A stretch of 64,000 nt of DNA, from positions 1,736,001 to 1,800,000 of the forward strand of contig OW818699.1 of assembly GCA_942493385.1 (NCBI GenBank), read 5' to 3'. Both the position numbers and the translations under genes were made by a program. A model generated the notes under the pieces. That model did no database searches. It worked only from the letters and a program-made list of their open reading frames with translations, and was not told the origin of the DNA. This stretch comes from UBA8389 sp942493385 (GTDB taxonomy: Bacteria; Bacteroidota; Bacteroidia; Bacteroidales; UBA1402). Of this stretch, positions 1 to 9,209 are shown in pieces; the stretch's first letter is position 1, and every line of letters starts with the position of its first letter.

Positions 1-2
1 CT

Positions 3-623
3 GCCTACGGCGTACCCTCACTTAGCGGACAATACCGTTTTAATATGGGCGATACGTCATTGGTGCTGGTTTTCAACAATCCATCGGCAAAACGATTCCC
101 CTATGTTCGTTATACGGTACTTGACGAAGCCTTTTTGTACGATACGCTAACCAAAGCCCCGAGAGAACGCCGAGTTTATTTTCAGTTTCGAAAATATGTT
201 GAACCCACACAAACTTCAAACAGCACCGGAAGCCGCGATTATTTTATGATTCGTTTGGCGGAAATGTATCTGATTATTGCTGAAGCCGATTTCAAACTCA
301 ACGGCTCAAACTGTACCGATGGCATTCAGGCATTGAATGAACTTCGCGCTAAACGTGCGTTGCCGACAGCCAATGCTTCGTTTACCAATGTGGCCTCCAT
401 TCCGGACATCAACTTTATTTTGGACGAACGTGCCCGTGAACTCTGTGGCGAGCAACTCCGCTGGTTTGACCTGAAGCGTACAGGAAAATTGGTGGAATAC
501 GTACGGGCTTACAATCCAGACGCCAGTATCGAAGATTTCCACGTTTTGCGTCCCTATCCAACAGCGCAGATCGAGCAAATGTCGAATCCGGAAGATTTTG
601 TACAAGTAGGCTACAACCCTTAA
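3..623 (+). CDS. SusD/RagB family lipoprotein, C-terminal part (5' end outside window)
   Basis: The reading frame is open from base 3, so the start lies upstream of the window; about 206 residues are visible. The C-terminal SusD signature is clear: the segment around RLAEMYLIIAEADFK, then an ALNELRAKRALP stretch, then LDERARELCGEQLRWFDLKRTG. These are typical of the SusD/RagB glycan-binding lipoprotein that caps a SusC transporter at the outer membrane. Its SusC partner is presumably just upstream of the window. It is a different protein from the complete SusD at 6951-9125, so the locus carries at least two SusD genes. The family call is firm; the ligand cannot be read from this fragment. Confidence 0.93.
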   Translation, partial: AYGVPSLSGQYRFNMGDTSLVLVFNNPSAKRFPYVRYTVLDEAFLYDTLTKAPRERRVYFQFRKYVEPTQTSNSTGSRDYFMIRLAEMYLIIAEADFKLNGSNCTDGIQALNELRAKRALPTANASFTNVASIPDINFILDERARELCGEQLRWFDLKRTGKLVEYVRAYNPDASIEDFHVLRPYPTAQIEQMSNPEDFVQVGYNP

Positions 624-676
624 TAAACATGTTCTTAAACATCTTTAAACAACGCATCGCACACAAAAAAAATTCC

Positions 677-684
677 TATTTTTG
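677..684 (+). promoter_or_regulatory. Candidate Bacteroidota -7 promoter element
   Basis: TATTTTTG matches the TAnnTTTG -7 consensus of the Bacteroidota primary sigma factor. It lies 82 bases before the preferred start at 767 and just after the partial SusD gene. I see no clear -33 TTG at the right spacing, so this is a moderate call. Confidence 0.45.
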
Positions 685-766
685 TATTGATAGTACAGTA
701 CAGCACAGCACAGAAGTTTCAATCAATTTAACTAGTATATGTTTAACCTTTAATACAATAACCATT

Positions 767-1990
767 ATGAAAAAAATCTCTACTCTTTGCTTTATGGTTG
801 CAGGTACACTGTTTGTCAGTGCACAAACAATTCCTCATTCTGGACCCACTCGGAGTCTTGGCGAAGTATCAACCGACTCGCTCGGTTATTACCATGCACC
901 CAAAACAGGCTGGTCTATTGCTCCCACCACCGATTTCCCGTTGGTCATGGATGTATCGTTTGACAGTTGGACACTAAACCACGACAAGGCAAACTCTAGC
1001 AATGCAACCAAAGGACGTGCACTTGCCGCTACTTATGCTGATTGGAATCAAACAGTCAATATGACAGGACCTTTGACAGGACAAACGGCTCAAATCAGTA
1101 TTGTTAAATGTGCCGTGGCTCCACTAGGGCTTTCACAAAACAAAATTGAATTTACCAAACCAGCAAGTGATATTTTCTTGGGAAGTAACACGAACTACGA
1201 CAATGGACAAATTCCTGATCCCGAAGATGCCACCCCTCTATCGGTAGGTTTCCTTGAAGTAAGTCGCTGCAACAGCAATGGAACAGGCGCCAACCTTTCG
1301 ATTGCAGGTGCAAAACATGGTACGGTCATAACCCCTGGCATAAAAGGCGCTTTGGTTGTGCAATATTCCTTTTCAAGTATCGGCGGTTCCAAGCGCGCTT
1401 TGAAGCTTGAACGCTCTGTAAATGGTGGCGCTACCTGGCAAATTGTCCGTAATCCTATGAAGACTACGGTTCAATGGAACCAAAGAGACTCTTCTGCCGC
1501 CGATGTGACTTATCCAAGTGGCGCTACGGATGTACCAACCATTGATAAACCCTTCAAAAGCGCTTATTACTGTTCGGGCGCAGGTGTGCGTATGGAAGAT
1601 TTTATTGGCAACGGCGAGGAAACCGTTATGCTTCGCTTTACCATAAACGACTGCTGGAAAGACGATGCTGCCCGCGATACGACAACTTCAACAGGTCATG
1701 CAACAGGTCATGCGGAAACACAAGACTATCGACTGCACAATATTAAGATCATTGCTACAGCCAATGCACAATTGGCAGGTGTCAATAACGCCAAAGTTTC
1801 CACAACTAACGTACTAGGTGGCCTTGGAAAGGTGGAATTGCGTGGAGCTATTTCCGAAGGCAGCATCTACAATGGAATCGGGCAGAAGGTGGCTGATTTT
1901 TCAGCAGGAAATCAAACGATCAAACTCAGCTCTGGCATTTATATGGTTGTTGAGCGCAATCAACCGGTAGTTAAAGTAATAGTTAGATAA
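767..1990 (+). CDS. Secreted protein of unknown function with T9SS-type C-terminal tail
   Basis: The protein has 407 residues. The frame is open from 629, but I choose the ATG at 767 because it begins a clean signal peptide (MKKISTLCFMVAGTLFVSAQ) and sits below a promoter-like box. The last 65 residues resemble a type IX secretion sorting domain: a short beta-rich module ending in GIYMVVERNQPVVKVIVR, with the usual G-x-Y and basic end. The middle part has a SVNGGATWQIV segment typical of beta-sandwich proteins, but I do not recognise a catalytic family. Its place between two SusD genes suggests a secreted pectin-binding or pectin-cleaving protein; this is inference only. Confidence 0.75.
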   Translation: MKKISTLCFMVAGTLFVSAQTIPHSGPTRSLGEVSTDSLGYYHAPKTGWSIAPTTDFPLVMDVSFDSWTLNHDKANSSNATKGRALAATYADWNQTVNMTGPLTGQTAQISIVKCAVAPLGLSQNKIEFTKPASDIFLGSNTNYDNGQIPDPEDATPLSVGFLEVSRCNSNGTGANLSIAGAKHGTVITPGIKGALVVQYSFSSIGGSKRALKLERSVNGGATWQIVRNPMKTTVQWNQRDSSAADVTYPSGATDVPTIDKPFKSAYYCSGAGVRMEDFIGNGEETVMLRFTINDCWKDDAARDTTTSTGHATGHAETQDYRLHNIKIIATANAQLAGVNNAKVSTTNVLGGLGKVELRGAISEGSIYNGIGQKVADFSAGNQTIKLSSGIYMVVERNQPVVKVIVR

Positions 1991-2006
1991 TTAAGATGTC
2001 TAATGA

Positions 2007-2045
2007 GGGCACCAACTCAGCGTTCGCACGTTGAACTTGGTGCCC
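2007..2045 (+). terminator. Stem-loop after the T9SS protein gene
   Basis: GGGCACCAA (2007-2015) pairs perfectly with TTGGTGCCC (2037-2045) around a 21-base loop. No strong T-run follows, so it may be a weak terminator or an mRNA-stabilising hairpin between two genes of the locus. Confidence 0.5.
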
Positions 2046-2091
2046 TTCAGAAACAGATGTTACACCCTTACATTTTTTAAATATTATCACC

Positions 2092-3555
2092 ATGAAACCA
2101 ACCAAATCAAAGAAAACGAACCTGCTGTTAATGGGAGCGGTATTCTGTTTTACCGCTTTTTCGTGCGTCGATGGCTACCATGACGATACCGTATGGTCAT
2201 CGAGCGTAAAGAATACCCAGCTTGAATCGCCTGCAGCCGATCAAATTACTGTCAATTTCAGCGCTGACGGTACCGGTCAGACCATTAATTGGCCTCTTGT
2301 ACCAGGTGCAGGTGGCTATCAGGTCACTGTCTACAACGTGGACGACCCTGCAAATCCTGTTTTGATTGGCGAAGAAAACGAGGTGGTCGATGGCATCTCA
2401 ACGACTCGTCCCTCCACCGAAGATACGCGATTCAAAGTGGTGATCAAGACGTTGGGCAATGCTAAGAACAACAATTTGGAGGCAGTAGCCCCCACCGAAA
2501 AGGCCTACGACAACATGTTGGCCGTTACGGCAATTATACCTGACGGAACCAATCTGAGTGACTATTTCAAAGCCAATCCAATTCCTGCAAGTCCTACAGA
2601 ACTTTGTTACGAATTGGTAGCTGGTGGTATTTACACGATGAGCGACACCATTTCAATAAGGCAAACGACGGTTACCATTCGAGGCGACAAAGTGGTACAT
2701 CCCAAAATTACGGTGACCGATGGTTCCTTTGTGAATGGCGGAGCAGGTTTCAAGTTGAAATTCATCGATATGGATTATGCTGGTTTTACTGGTTTGGCAA
2801 CAACGGCCGTCATACTGATGGATGCCAATATTGCAACTACGGGATTATCAACAGGTGGATATGTGGTGGTACCTACAACAGCACCCATTGCCATTCAATC
2901 CTGTAAGATTACCGGATTAAAGTATTATTTGTTTTTTGATAGTAGTAAAAAGTATGCTATAGGCACCTTCCTGATCAAGGATTGCATCATTGGCAGGAGT
3001 TTGAATCAAAGTCTGAGTGCCGAAATTCGTTTTGGTGCAGGTATGGTAAAAGATCTGACCATCACGAAAAGTACGTTTTATAGCGAAGTGGCCGATGGAA
3101 GCAACCGGTTTATCCAGATATCATCTTCAAATGTGAGCAGCGTTAAACCTGCTACCGAAACTTGGGCAAGTGGAAGCCTTACGGTTACGAATTCTACCTT
3201 CCTTCAGTGCTGTAAAACAACCCAGTCATTCAATTCCAATGGAGCCATGAGGCAGGTAGGCGACAAAGTGACCATCATGAACAATATTTTTGTCGATTCC
3301 TTTAACCAGGAGGCCATTCGTCGATTCCGCTCTTCCAACACAACACCAGTTTTTACGGGCGGATATAATTCATATTGGTACAATGGCATTTTCCCATTGA
3401 ATGAAAAGACTCATGCACAAGGCGACAACAGCGGAACGATTATTGAAACCGATCCACAGCTGACCCGTGAGGCAGGAACTGCAAACTTTACACTCGCAGG
3501 CCCCGATCAAATAGCTGCAAGAACAGGAGACCCCCGCTGGTTGCCCGCTTTATAA
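2092..3555 (+). CDS. Cell-surface lipoprotein, DUF4957/DUF5123-type beta-helix protein
   Basis: The protein has 487 residues. The N-terminus is a lipoprotein signal (FCFTAFSC, Cys at residue 25). Residues about 45-120 look like a fibronectin-type module (TINWPLVPGAGGYQVTVYN). The rest resembles the right-handed beta-helix proteins annotated DUF4957/DUF5123 in Bacteroidota pectin loci, with repeated short strands such as LTVTNSTFLQC and VTIMNNIFVDS. I see no pectate-lyase catalytic arginine pattern. A surface glycan-binding role next to SusC/SusD is more likely than catalysis. It lies 36 bases before susC and is probably co-transcribed with it. The domain name is from memory and could be a neighbouring DUF. 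Confidence 0.7.
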   Translation: MKPTKSKKTNLLLMGAVFCFTAFSCVDGYHDDTVWSSSVKNTQLESPAADQITVNFSADGTGQTINWPLVPGAGGYQVTVYNVDDPANPVLIGEENEVVDGISTTRPSTEDTRFKVVIKTLGNAKNNNLEAVAPTEKAYDNMLAVTAIIPDGTNLSDYFKANPIPASPTELCYELVAGGIYTMSDTISIRQTTVTIRGDKVVHPKITVTDGSFVNGGAGFKLKFIDMDYAGFTGLATTAVILMDANIATTGLSTGGYVVVPTTAPIAIQSCKITGLKYYLFFDSSKKYAIGTFLIKDCIIGRSLNQSLSAEIRFGAGMVKDLTITKSTFYSEVADGSNRFIQISSSNVSSVKPATETWASGSLTVTNSTFLQCCKTTQSFNSNGAMRQVGDKVTIMNNIFVDSFNQEAIRRFRSSNTTPVFTGGYNSYWYNGIFPLNEKTHAQGDNSGTIIETDPQLTREAGTANFTLAGPDQIAARTGDPRWLPAL

Positions 3556-3590
3556 AATAGTACCATGCATGAACATAAATAAAGAGAAAC

Positions 3591-6500
3591 ATGAAACAGT
3601 TTAAAAACATAATTTGCTTGCTGTTGTTTGCGCTTGCATTACCTGCAATGGCTCAGCAAACACGTACAATAAAAGGAACGGTGCTTTACGATAACGCCGA
3701 AGCCGTTATTGGAGCGAGTGTGGCAGTTCCTGGTACTAATGTCGGTACGATAACCGATGCCAACGGAAAATTTTCCTTGCTTAACGTTCCGGCTGCAAGC
3801 AAAACAGTACTGATCTCCTATCTTGGTCACAAAAGCCAAACCATTGACATTGTTGGTAAATCCGAAATCAATGTGACGCTCGTGTCTTCAGTTGCAACCG
3901 ATTTGAACGAGGTTGTGATTGTAGGTTATGGTACCCAGAAAAAAGCACACCTTACTGGTTCCATCGCGACAACTTCACCGGTAGAAATTCTTGATTTGTC
4001 AGCAACCAGTTTGTCTGCCACCTTAGAAGGCTTGATGGCAGGTGTCAGCGTCAGCCAAACGAGCAATCGTCCGGGAGAACCGGCTCGTATTTCGATTCGC
4101 GGTCAAACGACTCCGCTTTATGTAATTGACGACTATGTATGTCCGGTCGAAGATGGCGAGCGCATGTTCAACAACCTTGACCCAACGATGATTGAAGGCA
4201 TCTCCGTACTGAAAGATGCTTCAGCGGCCATTTATGGTGCTCGGTCTGCACAAGGTGTCGTCCTAGTCAAAACCAAACGAGGTCAGATAAGCAAACCAAA
4301 AATCTCGTACAACGGGCAATTTGGGTATACCGACGAGTTTTACCGCTCAAAAATGATGGATTCGTACAATTATGGCCAAACATGGAATGCCATTCGCGTT
4401 GCCGATCCTACACAAAGTGGTTTCGACCCGTTGAAACACCTTTATCAGGCAGACGAACTGGAAGCCATGAAATCGCTCGATTACGATTTGTTGGATAAAT
4501 ACTGGAGTTCGGCTTTGACTCAAAAACACGGTGTCAATGTTAGTGGCGGTACCGAAGCTGCTACCTATTTTGCTGGTGTATCGTACATTACGCAGGACGG
4601 TAATATGGGCAAAATTGACTACGACCGTTGGAACTACAACGCTGGTATGGATGCAAAAATAAACAAATGGACAAAGGCATCGTTGTCGGTTTCTGGCGAC
4701 TATGGTCAAACCACAAAATCGAACAACAAAGTAGGTGGGACGAATGCTGAGAAAGATTACGTCATGTTGCTGACCCGTCCGCGCTATATACCCGAGTACA
4801 TCACAGACCCGGCAACTGGCATGGAATATGCCATTGCACCTTATGGTATTACAAACGGTATGTTGGAGCAAACGCAAAACTACCATTACGACGTCATCGA
4901 GAACTTAGGCAATTTTTCGAAAAATATGCCCCAAAATATGACGCTTAGCGGATCGATCGACTACGAATTCGGATGGAGCAAGATACTGAAGGGCTTGAAA
5001 CTGAAGGCTGTCTATTCAAAAAGTATCAGTACTACCCACAGCAATGAATTTGGTTCGGAATACTCCCTGTATCGATTCCCCGATGGCGTTAATGGACGCG
5101 GCGGTAGTGGCAATCACTTATATGTTGGTACGGATGGTTATCCGCTCAATTATGGCAACATCACGACAGTCAATGTGATCAACGGAAGCAGCAGCTACTT
5201 GAAAAGAGAAATGGGTCGCAGCGACAGTTATCAGTTGAATTTTGTTGCATCGTATGCCCGTACGTTTGGCAAACACGACGTGAGCGGTTTGTTCACGGTC
5301 GAAAAATCAGAGCGCGAATACGAATATGTATGGGGTAATGTAAATTTACCCTACACGTTTACCAATTATCAGTCGAATGGAGCAAGTGGCGACCAAACCA
5401 CTGCGTTCAGCCGTTCTGAATCGGGCGTTTTGTCGTACGTTGGTCGTTTGAATTACGTTTATGATGGTAAATATCTAGCTGAATTCTTGATACGTAGTGA
5501 TGCGAGTACCAAATTCGCTCCCGAAAACTATTGGGGAACATTTCCTTCGTTTTCTGCCGGTTGGATTATTTCGGAAGAAAATTGGTTTAAGGAAAGCGTG
5601 CTCTTTGTAGATTTCTTGAAAATTCGCGGTTCGTTTGGTATGCTTGGACGCGACAACATCGATTCTTGGGCTTGGGCACAATTTTACGGAAACGAAGTGA
5701 TCAAAGGTCCGATCTTTGGTAACAACCCTGACCAGAATGCAGGTCCTCACTTCCAATTACCGAACGCTGTACCAAACCGTAATTCCCACTGGGACAAGAG
5801 TTACAAGTCAAATCTTGGTATGGATTTGAACATTTTGAAAAGTCGCTTGTCACTTTCTCTTGACGGCTATTACGATCAGAATCGCGACGTTTTCATGTCC
5901 ATCAGCAATGCACCCGATTATCCCACAACGGTTGGTGCTCAGGCTTCACCTTCCAACTGGGGTTCGACCGACAATTATGGTGTTGAACTTTCGTTGGGTT
6001 GGCGTGACAAGATTGGCAAGGATTTCAAATACCATGTACGTCTGAATACTGGATACACCGACAACAAACTCATCAAGTATCCTTTTGCTGCCGAAGCTAC
6101 CCGTCCGTTGGACGCAGCTGTGCCAAACGAACGCTCCGACCGCGGTTTGTGGGGATATGAGTGCCTCGGAATGTTCCGTTCGTATCAGGACATCGCCGAA
6201 TACTTCGCCGAAAACAGTCTGATCACCTACATGGGTAACACGCAGGCCGATATTCACCCAGGAACGTTGATTTACAAGGATGTTCGCGGCTCGCAAAAGT
6301 CGGACGGTACGTTCTACGAAACTGGTGATCCACTCGACCCAGAGGGCAACAAAGTAGATGGCAACGACCGGATAAAAATATCGAATCGTAGCAACAACAT
6401 TTATGGTTTTACGATGAATTTTGGTGCTGAATATAAGAGTTTTTCTATTAGTGCGCAATTAGGTGCAAGCTGGGGCAGCTATACCATGATGCCTACGCAA

Positions 6501-6935
6501 GCCATCACCAACAAAAGCGTTGTTTCCACCGCTTCGGGTTATGATGTGATGCAATACACGAATTTGCCGTCTTTCTGGACGGGAAACATGTATGTTTATG
6601 AAGATGTCCTTGATGCGCAAGGCAGAACTGTAGCCACACAGAACCGCGATGCAATCTACCCCAACTTGCGTTTTGCTGGGATGAATTCGGTAGCTTCCAC
6701 TTTTTGGAAAGTAAACAATGCCAACGTGATGTTACGTAACCTGACAGTTGCTTACTCGCTACCAAAGAATTTGGTTCAAAAGGTTGGTATCGAAAGTTGC
6801 AGACTCAATTTGACAGGCCAAAATCTGCTCGACTTCTACAACCCATATCCCGATAAGTTTATGAGTCAGAATTCCAGCTTCAGTGTCTATCCTACGTTAC
6901 GGAAATTCACTCTAGGTGTAAATGTTACATTCTAA
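3591..6935 (+). CDS. susC: SusC/RagA family TonB-dependent outer-membrane transporter
   Basis: The protein has 1114 residues. It has a signal peptide (LLFALALPAMAQQ), then a CarboxypepD_reg-like domain at about residues 25-100 (TIKGTVLYDNAEAVIGASV). The conserved SusC junction VVIVGYGTQKKAHLTGSI follows at about 107-125, then the plug (VLKDASAAIYGARSAQGVVLVKT) and a long beta-barrel ending in an aromatic residue (VNVTF). It imports oligosaccharides into the periplasm with TonB energy. The SusD partner starts 15 bases downstream. In this context pectin fragments are the likely cargo; the exact substrate is inferred. Confidence 0.97.
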   Translation: MKQFKNIICLLLFALALPAMAQQTRTIKGTVLYDNAEAVIGASVAVPGTNVGTITDANGKFSLLNVPAASKTVLISYLGHKSQTIDIVGKSEINVTLVSSVATDLNEVVIVGYGTQKKAHLTGSIATTSPVEILDLSATSLSATLEGLMAGVSVSQTSNRPGEPARISIRGQTTPLYVIDDYVCPVEDGERMFNNLDPTMIEGISVLKDASAAIYGARSAQGVVLVKTKRGQISKPKISYNGQFGYTDEFYRSKMMDSYNYGQTWNAIRVADPTQSGFDPLKHLYQADELEAMKSLDYDLLDKYWSSALTQKHGVNVSGGTEAATYFAGVSYITQDGNMGKIDYDRWNYNAGMDAKINKWTKASLSVSGDYGQTTKSNNKVGGTNAEKDYVMLLTRPRYIPEYITDPATGMEYAIAPYGITNGMLEQTQNYHYDVIENLGNFSKNMPQNMTLSGSIDYEFGWSKILKGLKLKAVYSKSISTTHSNEFGSEYSLYRFPDGVNGRGGSGNHLYVGTDGYPLNYGNITTVNVINGSSSYLKREMGRSDSYQLNFVASYARTFGKHDVSGLFTVEKSEREYEYVWGNVNLPYTFTNYQSNGASGDQTTAFSRSESGVLSYVGRLNYVYDGKYLAEFLIRSDASTKFAPENYWGTFPSFSAGWIISEENWFKESVLFVDFLKIRGSFGMLGRDNIDSWAWAQFYGNEVIKGPIFGNNPDQNAGPHFQLPNAVPNRNSHWDKSYKSNLGMDLNILKSRLSLSLDGYYDQNRDVFMSISNAPDYPTTVGAQASPSNWGSTDNYGVELSLGWRDKIGKDFKYHVRLNTGYTDNKLIKYPFAAEATRPLDAAVPNERSDRGLWGYECLGMFRSYQDIAEYFAENSLITYMGNTQADIHPGTLIYKDVRGSQKSDGTFYETGDPLDPEGNKVDGNDRIKISNRSNNIYGFTMNFGAEYKSFSISAQLGASWGSYTMMPTQAITNKSVVSTASGYDVMQYTNLPSFWTGNMYVYEDVLDAQGRTVATQNRDAIYPNLRFAGMNSVASTFWKVNNANVMLRNLTVAYSLPKNLVQKVGIESCRLNLTGQNLLDFYNPYPDKFMSQNSSFSVYPTLRKFTLGVNVTF

Positions 6936-6950
6936 TAAAAACTTGCAGCA

Positions 6951-9125
6951 ATGAATAAAATCATGAATAAATTAGTTTTAACCACAGTCCTGGCAGCAAG
7001 TCTTTTGTTTAATTCAGGATGTAGTGACGATTTCCTCAAAGAAAAAAGGGATTACAGCAAACTTTCACCCGATTTGTACAACGACTATATGGGTGCCAAG
7101 ATGCGTGTGGAGGATATCTACCTTCGACTTTTGCCGAATGCCAATGATGGTCTGATGTACCGCAGTCCAAGTGGCGGAAAAGCAGATATTCTATCTCAAT
7201 GCACCGAGGAATTTTCGGGACTTTCTGATTTTGTAAATCCCGATGTGATCATTACCTCTTCGAGCAATCTTGCCGATTGGTTTCATGTCAACAAACAAAC
7301 TAGTGCCGGTCCTTGGGGCGAAATCCGCAATTGCAATGATGTTATTGAGGGTGTCTCTAACAGTACGCTAGCAGAAAACCAAAAACGAGAGTTGCTCGGA
7401 CAGGTTTATTTTTTCCGTGCATGGCAGTATTACTTGCTTGTAAAGACCTATGGCGGCGTACCAATTATTGATGAGGTGCAGTTGACCGATGTGAGCGAGG
7501 CTGCAAATTTGGCTCGACCACGTTCCACTACCAAAGCTTGCATCGACTTTATCTGCGACGATTTGGAAACAGCTGCCGGTATGTTGCCACTCCGTTGGGG
7601 CTCTTCCGATTTTGGCCGAATTACAAAGGGTGCAGCGTATGCGTTGGCTGGCAGAGCACGTCTGCTCTATGCAAGTCCGTTGTTCAATCGCACTGATGAT
7701 GTAACACGTTGGCAAACAGCTTACGATGCCAATAAAATGGCATTGGATTCCTTGACTGCAGGCGGTTTTGGTTTGGCCTACAAGGACGCTCCCGGCATCA
7801 ATGCCGCTGGTTTTTCGAAACTGTTTTCGGACTACAACAGCAACGAAGCCGTTTTTGTGACGCTTTACAACCGTGTTCACGATGACAATGCGGCACATGA
7901 AATCTATCGCAACAACAAAAGGGAACAAGGTTTGCGTCCCTCAAATGCTGCCGGTGGCACCAGCAATACCGGTATTAACGCCAATTCGCTGATGTTGGAC
8001 TTGTTCCCAATGGCAGATGGAAAGAAACCGACAGAAGTGGGCACTTACAATTACAGTTCATTGAAATTCTTTGAAAACCGCGACCCGCGTTTCTATCGCA
8101 CCTTTGCTTTTCCAGGTGTCTTTTGGAGATTTGAAGGGAATCCGTTGACTTGGACTCCACCCGTACCATCGAATGCCGTTTACAACGGTACGGATTATGT
8201 TTTGTGGAATTATGCATGGTATGCCGATCTTACGAAACAGGACGATCCAAATATTGGTGGATATGGAGCCGACAGATTGGGCCAAAATTACCGTGGTGTC
8301 TATGTTCGCAAGCGTTCAAACGATTTCGACATGACCACTCCAACCCCAACTTGTCTTTATCGTTGGCCTTCCACTTCTGCCGAAAATAGAGCTGGTGCTT
8401 TCGGTGAAGGTGCCTTGCCTCACATGGAAATCCGTTATGCCGAAGTAATGCTCAACTTTGCTGAAGCTGCCTGTGGTATTGGTAATACAGCCGAAGCGAT
8501 TCAGGTGTTGAAAGACATCCGTCAGCGCGCAGGTTATACCAATGCGACCGATAATTACGGTTTGAACGTAGGCGAATTGGCCGATCGTGCCAAACTCTTT
8601 GCTGCAATCCTATACGAACGCCAGATTGAATTGGCTTATGAAGGTAAACGTTTTGACGACATGCGTCGCTGGCTGCTTTGGGACGGAGGAGCATCATTCA
8701 CTGGTGGGGATGGAGCACCTTCAACTTGGACACTAACCGGTTTTGCAGCAAATACCTGTACCTTTCTTGGTGTGACACCTTTCAACGGCAGTCGACGCGA
8801 CAATGTTGAACTTGCTGCGAAAGCAGTCGCTGTTGAAGCACAGGGAAGTGACCCAATTGCAGCCAATCGTCCGGCTCCGCTCGATTTGAAAACGGATCTA
8901 AGTACTCAATTTGCAGGCCTGGCATCTTTTTACGACACGTATTTGAAACGTAAGATACGCTTGGGAGATGAAGTTGGTAAAGTGGTGGCATTCAAGCCAC
9001 AATATTATTTTATTGGCTTGACAAGTGCCGCACAAACCAACAACATCACTCTGCTGCAAACAATTGGCTGGGCTGATGTCAATAACGGCAATGCAAACGG
9101 CACGTTCGACCCACTTGCAGAATAA
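6951..9125 (+). CDS. susD: SusD/RagB family glycan-binding lipoprotein
   Basis: The protein has 724 residues and a lipobox (LLFNSGC). An alternative ATG four codons in (6963) is equally plausible. SusD features include RELLGQVYFFRAWQYYLLVK, PLFNRTDD and MEIRYAEVMLNFAEAACG in the TPR-like helical core, plus a C-terminal RQIELAYEGKRFDDMRRWLLW segment. At about 720 residues it is longer than typical SusD (about 550), in line with the larger variants in pectin loci. It pairs with the SusC directly upstream. Confidence 0.96.
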   Translation: MNKIMNKLVLTTVLAASLLFNSGCSDDFLKEKRDYSKLSPDLYNDYMGAKMRVEDIYLRLLPNANDGLMYRSPSGGKADILSQCTEEFSGLSDFVNPDVIITSSSNLADWFHVNKQTSAGPWGEIRNCNDVIEGVSNSTLAENQKRELLGQVYFFRAWQYYLLVKTYGGVPIIDEVQLTDVSEAANLARPRSTTKACIDFICDDLETAAGMLPLRWGSSDFGRITKGAAYALAGRARLLYASPLFNRTDDVTRWQTAYDANKMALDSLTAGGFGLAYKDAPGINAAGFSKLFSDYNSNEAVFVTLYNRVHDDNAAHEIYRNNKREQGLRPSNAAGGTSNTGINANSLMLDLFPMADGKKPTEVGTYNYSSLKFFENRDPRFYRTFAFPGVFWRFEGNPLTWTPPVPSNAVYNGTDYVLWNYAWYADLTKQDDPNIGGYGADRLGQNYRGVYVRKRSNDFDMTTPTPTCLYRWPSTSAENRAGAFGEGALPHMEIRYAEVMLNFAEAACGIGNTAEAIQVLKDIRQRAGYTNATDNYGLNVGELADRAKLFAAILYERQIELAYEGKRFDDMRRWLLWDGGASFTGGDGAPSTWTLTGFAANTCTFLGVTPFNGSRRDNVELAAKAVAVEAQGSDPIAANRPAPLDLKTDLSTQFAGLASFYDTYLKRKIRLGDEVGKVVAFKPQYYFIGLTSAAQTNNITLLQTIGWADVNNGNANGTFDPLAE

Positions 9126-9141
9126 TAATCCAAAAACTTAG

Positions 9142-9169
9142 GAGGCGGGCATCAAAATCCGCCTCTTTT
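9142..9169 (+). terminator. Intrinsic terminator after susD
   Basis: GAGGCGG (9142-9148) pairs with CCGCCTC (9159-9165), and TTTTG follows. A hairpin with a T-run right after susD suggests partial or full termination between the SusC/SusD genes and the enzyme genes downstream, which would lower enzyme expression relative to transport. Confidence 0.75.
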
Positions 9170-9209
9170 GTTTGTATATTGATAATACCTAAAGAATAGC
9201 GTAAAAATT